This document shows, piece after piece, positions 1-9,811 of a stretch of 64,000 nucleotides of DNA. The first letter of the stretch is position 1. Every line of letters starts with the position of its first letter. This DNA is from Isoetes taiwanensis (lineage: Eukaryota; Streptophyta; Lycopodiopsida; Isoetales; Isoetaceae): positions 1,453,834 through 1,517,833 of the forward strand of contig JAJEKV010000137.1 in the NCBI GenBank assembly GCA_021234155.1, read 5' to 3'. Made by a program: the position numbers and the translations under genes. The notes beneath the pieces were generated by a model. The model was not told the DNA's origin and did no database searches. It saw only the letters and a list, made by a program, of their open reading frames with translations.

Positions 1-484
1 ACCTTTTAGTTTTAGCAATTATCACCACTTTCTTCAGAATTGGCATAAATAAGGCTTTGTGGATAAATTTGAATAATGCAAAAAAAGAAGAAGTTCGAGT
101 CCAGCATTTAAGGTCTGTTATTTTGTAGTATCTAATGTGATATTACTTCATTATTTGTTTTTCATAATCGATTTTATAATAGACTATATACATAAGCTCC
201 TTTTAATACTGGGCGCATATGTTGCCTTTGGTGGTAAGCCCTTGGTAAAACACAATATTCCAAATTGCAATGGTTTGGTTCGGCCTAATGCTGTGTTTGT
301 GTCACTAGAGTTGTCCCTTGATGAATCCAAATGGGTTCATTCGTACACTTTTTTTGAAATTCTATTATAGCTCCAAGATAAAGAATTTGTCTACATACTC
401 ACAACATATTGTCCTTCATGAGTGTACATATAAGAAAAAAATTATGAAAAATATAGAAAGCTTTTGTTACCAAACATAATGTGG
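1..484. other. Unassigned left flank of the chromovirus
   Basis: This is AT-rich sequence. A short open frame at 137-370 has no recognisable domain and begins with a hydrophobic run, so I do not call it a gene. The flank was continuous with 13285 onward before the chromovirus inserted, because the 5-bp duplication AGCCG occurs at both junctions. Confidence 0.4.
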
Positions 485-489
485 AGCCG
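485..489. repeat. Target-site duplication AGCCG, left copy
   Basis: AGCCG lies directly before the first base of the LTR at 490. The identical AGCCG lies directly after the other LTR at 13280-13284. Five-base duplications are standard for Ty3/gypsy integrases. The match fixes both element ends and shows that the element has not recombined since it inserted. Confidence 0.93.
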
Positions 490-2004
490 TGTGACGTCCC
501 CTACTCATATACGATGCACTCACCCTATACAAACAGGAGTTCATCCCCGGTCCCCCATACCAGCTCCATACTGATACAGGGCCCTCCACGTATCACTGCA
601 ACCTTGATGAGTTCCAGTGGGAAGAATGAAGGGGTCATTTTACCCTGTCTCCCTCAGGGCCTACCTAGCTGCGGAAGCGTAAACATACATGTCAGTATAC
701 AACATCAACATCACATAGCCATCTCGATGGATGGCTCATCACATATCTGCATAGACAAAGATCAGCACAACACATGGGAAATCCTACCCAAGGCTCAGAC
801 TCGAAGGGATGACTGACGGCTTGGGTCTCCAGAGTTCATTGCAGACAGAATTCACGGCAATGGATTTGGCTGGCATAAGAATATGGCTTAGGGTTGTCCA
901 CTCCATCCGCCCCTCCTGTGCACACTTTGTAGAGTAGGTTGAAGAGTGTTGGGACCTGACTGTAGCCCGGCATAGCCAAAGGGGCTATTCCTGGGTTGCA
1001 TCTCCCGCCTCCACAAGGTGTAGGGATCACTCCCCCCAGAGATCTCCATGCTGACTCAAGGTGACTAGAGGGCCACCGCCCTTATTCGACTTGAACCCAC
1101 TGGAGAGTGACGCATCACTCCACGGGTGTCGAGCCCATGCCTTACCCACACTCAGTGGCAAGCCATTAGACCTAGTCCACAGTGATCCCCGGTAGACTTT
1201 ACACACCAGGGGGATCGTTCAAGAGTCAGAACATGAACCTCCTTCTAAGCCAGTCTGGCCCCTTCACCCACAACCAGGTGTGGTTCTTATACACAGGCCG
1301 AATACTAGTAATGCACTAAAGGGACTAACTAGGAGCATCAACTACTAAGCTGTAGGTCTCTACCCCCCTTCCCAATACAATGAGTCCACAGAGATCATCC
1401 ATCCATCACATCATTATAGAACTAAAGAATAATATCTAATCTACGTCATAGAAGTTTTGTTCTTTAGTTAGGGCTTGCTATCTGGGGTTCTATGTGGCTG
1501 TTATGGGAAATTCAATAGGCTAAACATGCTAATTCTATGCCCTGAAGGCGAATTAGGCTATTGAATTGACGAAAATACACGGTCCTTGGCTTGCTCCTCT
1601 TGATCCAATCGTCCATGTCACCGCATCTTGCTTGGAGATGCGGTCGGAAAGGAAGTCTGACAAGCTGGGGTGCTCGAAGAGATCTTGGGAGTTGGGATTG
1701 ACTCTTGAAACGCGCGAAACGGAGCTCGGAAGGACTGTGGGCGAAAAAGGGAAAGTTAGGGTTTGGTTGCCTTACATAGGCTATCAGTTAGGTTTAGGGT
1801 TTCTATGACCCTTGGTATGCCTCTTAAAGGTTAATGGTCTAAAGTCGCACATTAATAAGTGTGCGCACCCTTGCAAGTTGCCCCCCTAGGGCTACTTGCT
1901 TGGCTACACGCCGGCATTACCGCGTCGACTTCGTGGTGCTTGCATGATGATCGGTCTTGATGCGGTATCGCCTTGAGACCGTGATATCGTCTTCGAACGT
2001 CACA
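490..2004 (-). repeat. 3' LTR of the chromovirus (1515 bp)
   Basis: Nearly all of this block recurs at 11774-13279 in the same orientation, with scattered substitutions and small indels. The ends form the short inverted repeat TGTGACG...CGTCACA, giving the TG...CA termini of an LTR. The internal side adjoins the polypurine tract at 2005-2019, which makes this the 3' LTR in minus-strand sense. Short open frames inside (for example 481-816 and 1566-1808) recur in the other LTR and are not genes. Confidence 0.96.
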
Positions 2005-2019
2005 TTCTCCCCCTTAAAA
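2005..2019 (-). promoter_or_regulatory. Polypurine tract (plus-strand primer)
   Basis: On the minus strand this reads TTTTAAGGGGGAGAA immediately before the TGTGACG that starts the 3' LTR. In LTR retrotransposons this purine run resists RNase H and primes second-strand DNA. A very similar run (AAGGGGGAGAA) sits at the same place in the related element near 45832. Confidence 0.9.
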
Positions 2020-2864
2020 TGATGCCGTCCCGCAAAGATCGGGGTCTCCCCACCTTGGGATCTTCCTAACCTACAATCAACTTGATGCATACAATATACT
2101 ATTATCATACTTACACATTTATTAGGATTACCTTAAGGTAATATTTTTAGAACATTATTACACCCTTACTTTATCAAATAACTTATCAATTCGTACGTCA
2201 TTACAACAAGTTACTCATTAGTTTCACTTATCACAATATTTTAGTTCATCAAAATTTTAATATATACAATTATCTTTCGAGGTACTCTTCGTTCCTTGCA
2301 ACACATTCCAACAAAATTTGTGTTGCAAGTCTTCGTAGCTCGACCTCCTTGCCCTCCGGAGCGCTCTATTGGCCTGCAGGTCGACACTACGTTAGTACCA
2401 TTTTAATTATTTATAATTTTGGTTATAAGGGGACCACCCATTTAATTAACTAAATGGATGCATGAATAATCTCCCGGCATAGGAAGAGGATGCTTCTTCC
2501 ATCATGGCCGTGGAGACAGCGCCCTATAATGCCTACATGCTGCTCGTGCGTACACCTTTAGTTGCCCAGACGTGGAGGATAGATTCCTTCCCGTAATTGG
2601 GGCATGAAGGATGGGGTCCTCTCCGTAGGCATTGGCTAGAGGTGCTTTTCCTATCAATGCATTCCTAAATGACCTCTTATCTCTCGAGGTCGTCTACTTC
2701 CGTGGGACAGAAGTAGACTTTCCAAGCGGAACCGCGGTCGTGCCTACATTGACATTACACCACGTCCTAGAGATCACCGTAGTGGTCTCATCATCGGTAA
2801 CAACGCATACAACCCATACCTAGCATAGGTTGCATGCGTAGATTGTTCTTAACTATACAAGACA
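2020..2864. other. Gene-free 3' internal region of the chromovirus
   Basis: This lies between the end of pol and the polypurine tract. I see no credible coding sequence on either strand. A stretch near 2390-2440, ending in a 'ggggaccaccc' motif, has a counterpart at the same relative place in the second chromovirus near 46155-46200, so part of it is conserved in the family. Confidence 0.6.
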
Positions 2865-4292
2865 TTAATCTACACTAATCGACATGCCTGGGCCGATTTC
2901 TTTGGAGATGACCTTGCCGTCCCATTGTGGGTACTGATTTATTAGATCCCTCTTAAGTACCCATGTCGCGTCTTCCACCGGTAAGTGTTTCCACTTGACC
3001 AAATATTGGAGAATCAAGAATCAATTCTGGAACTATTTCTATCTGCTCCTCTGTCATTTCTAACAACGTTGGAGTGTCCAAGACTTCATCTGGGTTGGGA
3101 GTGTTCTTTAGCAAACTCACGTGGAAGGCTTTGTGGATCTTTAAGTGTGCTGGCAAGTCTAACTTGTAGGATTGGTTACCTACTCTCTGGATTATTCTGA
3201 AGGGTCCAGCCCACCTTGGAGCAAGCTTCTTACAATTTCCGATGCGGAGCTTCGCCTGCTTTACTTTGATCTTGAGCCATACATCATATCCAACTTGGAA
3301 CTCTCTGACTGTCCGATGCTTGTCGGTGATGCTCTTTTGTCGGCTCCTTGCTGCGAGAAGATATCCTCGAACTTCTTCCACGAGCTGCTGCATGTCGCCC
3401 AACATTTGCTGCGAAACTTCTACTTTTGACACGGGGTTGTGCCAAGTGTCTAGAGTTAGGCATTGGTAGCCATAATTAATCATGAACGGCGACATTTGGG
3501 ATGATTCCTACTTGGTGCTATTATATGCAAACTCCACCAAGTGAATAAATTCTTCCCACATACCTTGCTTGTTCCAGACATAGTTCTGTAGCATATCCTC
3601 CAATATTCTGTTGGTCCGCTCCGTTTGCCCATCTGTCTGAGGATGATAGGCCGTGCTCATGGATAGCTTCGTCTGAATCGTTGCAAAGAGGTCCTGCCAA
3701 AAGGCACTGATGAACTTGGGATCTCAGTCGGAGATGATTTCCCTTGGCATGCCATGGAGCCTGAAGATTTCTTTGGTGAAGAGCTTCGCCGTGTCCATAG
3801 CTGTGTCCGTGGTCCTGCAAGGCACAAAATGGGCCATCTTCGACAACTTGTCGACCACGACCATCAAGGCATCCTTCCCTCTTACTGTCCTTGGAAGCCC
3901 TGTTATGAAGTCCATGCTCACGACCTCCCACTTAGCGTTTGGCACCGCTAATGGTTCCAATGCCCCTGGAATTCGAAGCTGCTCTGCTTTCGTCTGCTGG
4001 CATATAGCTGACATTCCTTGATGTGGTGAGCTACCTGCTTCTTCATTCCTGGCCAATAATAGCTGCTGCGCACTTTGAAATATGTCTTCATGAATCCTGC
4101 GTGGCCAGCTATTGGGCTGTTGTGGGTGTCGTGGAGGATCAACTTCCTCACCCCTGATGATTCAGGCACGCACAGCTTGTTCTTTATGGTAGAGAAGGTT
4201 ACCTTCCTTCTTAAAATTTTTGAAGGTTTCTCTCTCCTTATCTGTCCTTGCTTCCTTGCACAAGCTTGCCCATACTTCCTTGAAGTCCACAT
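2865..4292 (-). pseudogene. Integrase with C-terminal chromodomain (broken)
   Basis: This is the end of pol, which inserts the cDNA into host chromatin. Visible on the minus strand: an N-terminal zinc-binding region (H...H...C) whose last Cys is Tyr in an ECQLYASRR context near 4007; the catalytic core with the first Asp in MDFITGLP near 3910 and the second in IISD near 3727; then an SH3-like stretch ending HKAFHVSLLK. Breaks: TGA at 3726-3724 directly after the second catalytic Asp, TAG at 3510-3508, and frame changes. After a frame change near 3010 the frame reads YLVKWKHLPVEDATWVLK (3008-2950), the core of a chromodomain, and stops at 2867-2865. The chromodomain start looks shortened compared with the sister element at 46.8 kb. 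Chromodomains of this class bind modified H3 tails and steer integration. Confidence 0.9.
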
Positions 4293-4976
4293 CTATTGGC
4301 AAGGTTTCTTCAATCTTCTTCCCGAAATCGCTGGAGAGCGTCGAGATTGCATTGCGCAATGCACTCTAGTTGTCAGCGGATGCCTTGAAAGTGCATCTGC
4401 TACCACATTGAGCTTCCCCGGCTTATAGACTATATCAAAGTCATACTCTTCGAGGAACTCCATCCACCTTCGCTGCCTCAGGTTAAGGTGTGGTTGCGTG
4501 AATACATATTGGAGGCTCTGATGATCCGTATCCAACTGGAACTTCCTTCCCAAGAGGTAGTGCCTCCAAATTCTCAACGCCCTGACAACTGCAAGCAATT
4601 CTTGATCGTGCGTCGGGTAACGCGTTTCGGCGTCGTTCATCTTCCTGGAATCGTATGCTATTACCCGGCCTCCTCACCGCATGAGCACCGCGACTTGTGG
4701 CTATCTTACTTGCGTCCCGGCCGCCACTAACTTGTCTTTCTGGTCCGGCGGGGTCAAGGCGGGGGCGGTTGTCAAAGCTTCCTTCAACAATTCAAACCCT
4801 GCTTGGGCTTTCTTGAGCCAATGATCTGCCCAATTTTTCACCTTTTCCGCCTTCATCAAGTCTGTTAGTGGGGCTGCTATCTTTGCGAAGTTTTTCACAA
4901 ACTTCCTGTAGTACCCTGCTAGGCCAAGAAAACTTCTGACCTCGTGGACGTTCTTCGGTGCTGGCCATTGAATCAC
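4293..4976 (-). pseudogene. RT thumb/connection and RNase H of pol (broken)
   Basis: The start, [17 protein letters not shown], is the conserved gypsy segment after the RT palm. It is followed by RNase H with [10 protein letters not shown] and the trailing segment [17 protein letters not shown], which ends RNase H in nearly all Ty3/gypsy elements. Two frames are needed (4976-4701, then 4640-4293), so at least one frameshift lies near 4700. The part that should hold the first RNase H Asp is disrupted there. RNase H removes the RNA strand during reverse transcription. The integrase follows directly. Confidence 0.88.
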
Positions 4977-5048
4977 TGCTTCAATCTTGGCGGGATCCGC
5001 CGAGATTCCTTCTCTTCAAATTACATGACCCGTTATTCCACCTTCTCT

Positions 5049-7643
5049 TTAGCGAAGGCGGCGCCTCGACAACTTGGCGTACAACTGGTGCCTTCTCAAC
5101 TTCTCGAGCACCCTTCTTACGTGTTGTACATGCTCTTCAAGGGATCTGCTATACACGAGGATGTCATCAAAGAACACTATCACGAAGGTGTCCAAGAACT
5201 CCCTGAAGATGTCGTTCATGAGTCTCATGAACGTTGCTGGGGCATTTGATAACCCAAATGGCATTACCATAAACTCGTAATGCCCATACCGGTCCCGAAG
5301 GCCGCTTTTGTGAACGCTTCTTTCCTTTATCCCCGCTCGATGATAACCTGACCTTAGGTCAATCTTGGAGAAGACTTTTGCCCCTTGGAGTTGATCCATC
5401 AAGTCGTCCGATCTAGGGAGCGCGTACTTATTTTTTATGGTGTGCTTATTCAGCTGCATGTAATCTATGCACATCCTCAAACTGCCATCCTTCTTCTTGA
5501 CAACGAGAATGGGTGCCCCAAATGGTGAGACGCTAGGTCTAATAAAGCCTAGGTCGAGCAACTCCTGCAATTGCTTCTTTAGCTCCGTCAGTTCCTGCGT
5601 CGTCATTCTGTACGGGGCCTTGCTCGTCGGCTTGGTTCCTGGTTCGAGTGCTATCTCACACTCGACTCCCCTGTAAGGAGGAAGCTGCTCGATCTCATCC
5701 GGGAAGAGATCGTGGAGCTCCGTGATCAACTTAGCTATTTGCTTGGGCAACTTGCTGAGCACCTTGTCTTCTTTGCTTTCCTCTAACTCGGGTTCTTCAA
5801 TCTCAAGCTTGAAGACACATGCTACTTGCTCGCTCTTGATAGACTTGAGCAGTTGCTTAATAGACATACACTGCATGATGGGAGCAACTTCTTTACCTGT
5901 GATCTCAATGATTTTGCCGTCGGGCATTGTGAGGGTCACCTTTCGCTTTCCACAATCAATGATGGCCCCTGCTGGTCCAAGATACTCCATTCCTATTATC
6001 AAGTCATACTTGCCGATGCCCATTACTTCTGCCCCCATCGGGATATTAATTCCTGGCAAGTCGATGTCGAAGTTTATCCTCTTGCCTGCCGTTTGTCTTA
6101 CTGCTCCACTTGCTAAGATTACGGGCCTCGGCTTGGACTTCAATGGTTTCAACTTCAACATATCAACCATTCTTGGGGATGCAAAGTTGTGGCTACTTCC
6201 CGAGTCTATCAGGACTATGAAAGATTTGGCCTTCCCTACTGTGGAAATTACCTTATACTGGTTCTCTGCTTGTTCTGTATCTATGGCAGCGAAAATGTGA
6301 CACTCACCCTGAATGTAGTCGCGTGCTGCCTCGCCGTCATCGTTAGACGGAGTGTCCCATCCACCCAACTCCGCTAGTGATGCGCTCATGACGAAGGGGC
6401 AATTCACCGTCCTGTGGCCTGACTGGAAGCATCTGAAGCAAAGCTGCGTTTCTATGCACTCCTGTCTCTTCTCCTTGGGCATTGCTTGTAAGAAGGACCG
6501 CACTGCTTTTGAGTAGTTCGACCCTTCCTGCTTGTCCCTGAAGGACACCTGCCTCCTCTCCTGCTGCTTCCTCGGGTTGCCACTATATCGGGATTTAGCT
6601 GGACTTGGGCTGGCTGCTCTAGGGCTATAACTCCCTGTTGCCTTGCCTTTATCCTGGTAATATTGCTGCTTCTGCCCGCTGTTCTGAGGCCCCGTTCCTT
6701 GCAAACTTATTGCCTTGGATTCTGCTTCTGATACCGTTTTGGGGTCTATGGCCCTTACAAGCTTACGGATCTCCTCGTTCAATCCTTCAATGTAGCTCTC
6801 CACTGCGTGGTTCTCACTCAACTTCGGCACATAAAGCCTTAGTCTCATGAATTCTTCTGTATATTTCTGAACCGATTTGTAGCCTTGCTGCAATCTGTAG
6901 AACTGCTGCATCATGTTGGACTTGTGTTCTCTTGGGACGTAATGGCGCTTGAAAGCTTTAGCAAACTTTTTAAATCTGCACCCGTCTCTTCTTAACCCAT
7001 GGGCCTTGGCATAACCCTTCCACCAGATGCGTGCTGCTCCCTTCAGGTTGGTTGTTGCCACCCTGCCTTTGTCCTTGTCTTTCATCCCATAGGCGTTGCC
7101 ATACTCACTCATCTCATCGAGCCATGCCTCTGCTTCCAAGCCTGACCTGTTCTCGCCTGAGAATTGTTCAAGCTTCCTGGCCTTCCATACATTTCCCAAT
7201 GCTGAGTCTACCTTCTTCTGGTAGTCTACGGTCTTAATGTCTTTCTGCCTGCCGTCTCTACGGTCTTGCACCTGTTTAGCCTCTTTCTCGGACTCAGAGT
7301 CCGAGACCGAGCTCGAGTCAGAGGTATCTGTGCTAGGAGACCTCCTTCTCTTACTCCTCTTCTTATCTTTCCCCGACTTTTGAGGTGTTGTTTGCGGCCC
7401 GACTGATGCTTGCGCCGCTAGCAGAGCTTTTATTTGTTGAAGCTCCGATTTCATTTGCGACATTTCTTCTTCAGGAGTTAGAGGGCCGTATTCTTCAAAC
7501 AGGTTCCTTGCAATTGGTTGCATGTCCGGAGTTTCTTCATCTCTGTTGCCTCTCCTGTTTTGTTCGACTGTTCTTTGTTCCCTAGCTGCATGCACAGTTG
7601 ACCATAGCCTCACGGTTAGATTTATTTGTTTTATTGCATTCAT
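5049..7643 (-). pseudogene. gag-protease-reverse transcriptase of the chromovirus
   Basis: A single long frame is open from beyond 7643 to 5049. The ATG at 7643 is the first in-frame ATG; a start near 7525 is also possible. In order: a charged, Ser-rich N-terminus with a coiled-coil-like stretch ([19 protein letters not shown]); the gag capsid-like domain ([11 protein letters not shown], later [19 protein letters not shown]); a CCHC zinc knuckle [14 protein letters not shown] near 6440-6399 that binds RNA; the protease active site [10 protein letters not shown] near 6205; and RT with [25 protein letters not shown] and catalytic FFDDILVYS near 5180-5155. The segment [22 protein letters not shown] reads as two nearby compensating frameshifts relative to the sister element. 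The frame is lost at about 5060. Confidence 0.93.
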
Positions 7644-7761
7644 GTATTTGCCGATATAGTTTTGGAACCAAATACAATCAACAAAACATTTTAATATTGG
7701 CAACAAAATATATTTATTATGTAATATCTCAATGACAATGCTACCGAGATTAAGAATCTAA

Positions 7762-9186
7762 CTATTCTTGAAATCGCCGATAGGATGGGTTATCTTCGAG
7801 AAATTTCTTAACTTGGGTCGTTCCTACCGAGCGTCCCAAGTTCCTGAGGATGTTTGTTGACATCCCGCCCTGTAAGGCCGTCACCAATTCCTCTACTCTG
7901 CGGTTGGAGGTGTGGGCCGCGGTTACTGCTAATCTTCCCTGCCGTCGGTAGGGCACAGCAAAGTCGAAGATGTCCAATGCCATTGCTCTCTTGACTAAGA
8001 CGGCATAGTCGATGTTTGTAGCCAGTCGGGCATGCATGACAAAGCCAGAGAGTGCGATGAGCATAAACAATCCTTCTTCGCCCCTGGGGCTGAATTTGCG
8101 GTGTATTACCGCTATTCTCCCATCCAGCAGCAGGGGAAGGTAGTACCTCAGCGACTTGTCATTGTGCATCGTTGATGACTCGTCGCCCCCTCGGCCGCCA
8201 GCTCTATGTCTTCCGGCATATTCATCGACCTCTACCTCAGTGATTTCTCTATAATCCCTTATTGTTGATGAAACTCGCCTGATGTCGATTCCTCCTCTTC
8301 TGTCTGTGGGAGCTGGTGTCGAAGAGCTTGGCATCAAGATGCTCGTGGTCTTGCCACGGATCCCCATCCTTCCTGGTTGGCATAGAACTCCTCCTCAGAT
8401 GGCAGTTCCCGAGCTTCCATTATTTGCCTGATGTTGCTGTAGGTTTGGAGGTCCGAAGTCGAATCCCCTGTATAAGTGTCGGCTTCTCTCACTTGAAGCG
8501 GGAAATCTGAGACTCCCCGGACGATGAAGTCGTCTAGGTTTGATTGCTGCCGTAGTTGTTGCAGCAACTCGTCGAGTCGGAACTCTCTCTCCCTGCATTC
8601 AGGGAGGTTCTTGATGTCACTGAGGAGCAGGTACTCCTCGCCGTCAATGATGATGGGGGCTAAGCTTGTGATACCTAGCCCGAGTGGGGGAGCGACCCTG
8701 AGGGTCTGCCGGGCTTCGCCGGGTTGGGTAACTCTTCTTCCGCTAGCCGTTGTTCTTCTGCTGGGTCGAGCTCCATGTACTCTTCATCCACCTCCATGGG
8801 AGGGATAGAGGTTTCCCCCATTGGGTTTTCAGCACGGTGGGAAAGAAAAATTGCTAAGGCGGCGGTGTGGGAAAAATACTTGGTCCCCGCCGACCGTCGT
8901 GACCATGTAGTCCGCAACCTCCTCGGGCCTTGTTGGTCAGGTACTTGGCAATGTTTGGAACATCACCTAAGGCTGCTTGAAGGGATTGCCTGGGAACAAA
9001 GTAGCCTATACAAGGGGGGAGCTGCACTAAGGACGGTCCCACCCTAGCTTGGAACTCTGTCAAAACTTGTCTATATGCTGGGGTTGCGTGCAGAGTGGCT
9101 TGGACATCTATTTCTTTCCGGAAAACTCGGAAAATGTCATTGACATCGGCCTCGACAAAGATGGGCATGGGCGCTGCACCATCCAT
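7762..9186 (-). pseudogene. Second accessory ORF of the chromovirus, unrecognised, frameshifted
   Basis: This lies between the H3-like gene and gag on the sense strand, with its own hairpin pair and TATA box upstream. The ATG at 9186 is the first in this frame; an ATG about 20 bp upstream is in another frame. The reading moves through at least three frames: 9186-8854, then about 8917-8675, about 8710-8334, and finally a clean 200-codon frame (8367-7762). I see no catalytic motif, zinc site or signal peptide. The middle is acidic (PMEVDEEYMELDPAEEQRL). The last part has a hydrophobic segment (GLFMLIALSGFVMHARLA) and a basic, Gly-poor tail. If frames are followed across the breaks the product would be roughly 470 residues. 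I do not recognise the family. The position resembles the extra ORF1 of Ogre/Tat elements, but I see no specific similarity to it. Confidence 0.6.
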
Positions 9187-9321
9187 CGCTGAAGTCGCCA
9201 GCTGCCATGGATCTAGGGAAGATGAGACTAACAAATGGATGCAAAAGCGCTTCAGGGAGCTGGAAAATCGCCTAAAGGGTCAGGAGCAAACTTGTAGGGT
9301 GCTAAGTGAGAAATGGAGACC

Positions 9322-9329
9322 TATTTATA
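9322..9329 (-). promoter_or_regulatory. TATA box before the second accessory ORF
   Basis: The minus strand reads CTATAAATAGG, a consensus plant TATA box, about 140 bp before the ATG at 9186. A matching TATAAATA lies at the same relative place before the H3-like gene, and both lie downstream of a hairpin pair. The parallel layout supports a real promoter over chance. Confidence 0.65.
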
Positions 9330-9522
9330 GAGAAGGGGAAAACCCTAATTTTTGGGTGACTTGAAAAACTCTTGGGGTTGGGCAATTCTAGCCTATGTTG
9401 AGGTCCAAATGGGGATTTGAAGGCTACTTTGGGTTTTCAAGTGTACTAAGACTAGCTAATGAACCTATTGCAACAAACTGGAGGTCAATTGGATATGGCA
9501 TGGTGGAGAAAAATGCTAGGAG

Positions 9523-9703
9523 GTCTCACACATTGCGCCCAGATCAAAACTTGGAGTCTTGGTTTTGCTCCTGGCGCGACGTGTGAGACATCGGCTCTAT
9601 TTTGGTTTAAACTTGTCTTGGGCTAATTTGGGCATGGTCTCACACGTTGCGCCCAGCTCAAAACCTGGAGTTTTGGTTTTAGTCCTGGCGCGACGTGTGA
9701 GAC
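9523..9703 (-). promoter_or_regulatory. Hairpin pair upstream of the second accessory ORF
   Basis: Two 67-bp copies (9523-9589 and 9637-9703) of one imperfect palindrome. The arms read GTCTCACACGTTGCGCC and GGCGCGACGTGTGAGAC, a near-perfect inverted repeat of about 17-19 bp. In the second copy the centre holds a smaller one, CAAAAC...GTTTTG. Two more copies precede the H3-like gene. The arms contain CACGT cores, so they could be dimeric transcription-factor sites, or they could form RNA stem-loops in the genomic transcript. The function is inferred; the repeat and symmetry are read directly. Confidence 0.75.
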
Positions 9704-9811
9704 ATCCTCTTAAATTGGTCTAAAATGTCTGATTTAACTAAAACAAAAGCTGGCACTTGTTAACTCAACTTAATTACGTAAGATTACACATATCATTTAT
9801 TCAAAAACTCT

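Noticed and set aside
481-816. 111-codon plus-strand frame near the left end
   Set aside because: It lies in the LTR and recurs in the other LTR (11881-12093) in altered form; it runs antisense to the element.
7644-7706. N-terminal extension of gag
   Set aside because: The first codon at 7706 is TTG; the first in-frame ATG is at 7643.
9187-9234. Upstream extension of the second accessory ORF
   Set aside because: The frame extends upstream, but the codon at 9234 is TTG, not ATG; I used the ATG at 9186.
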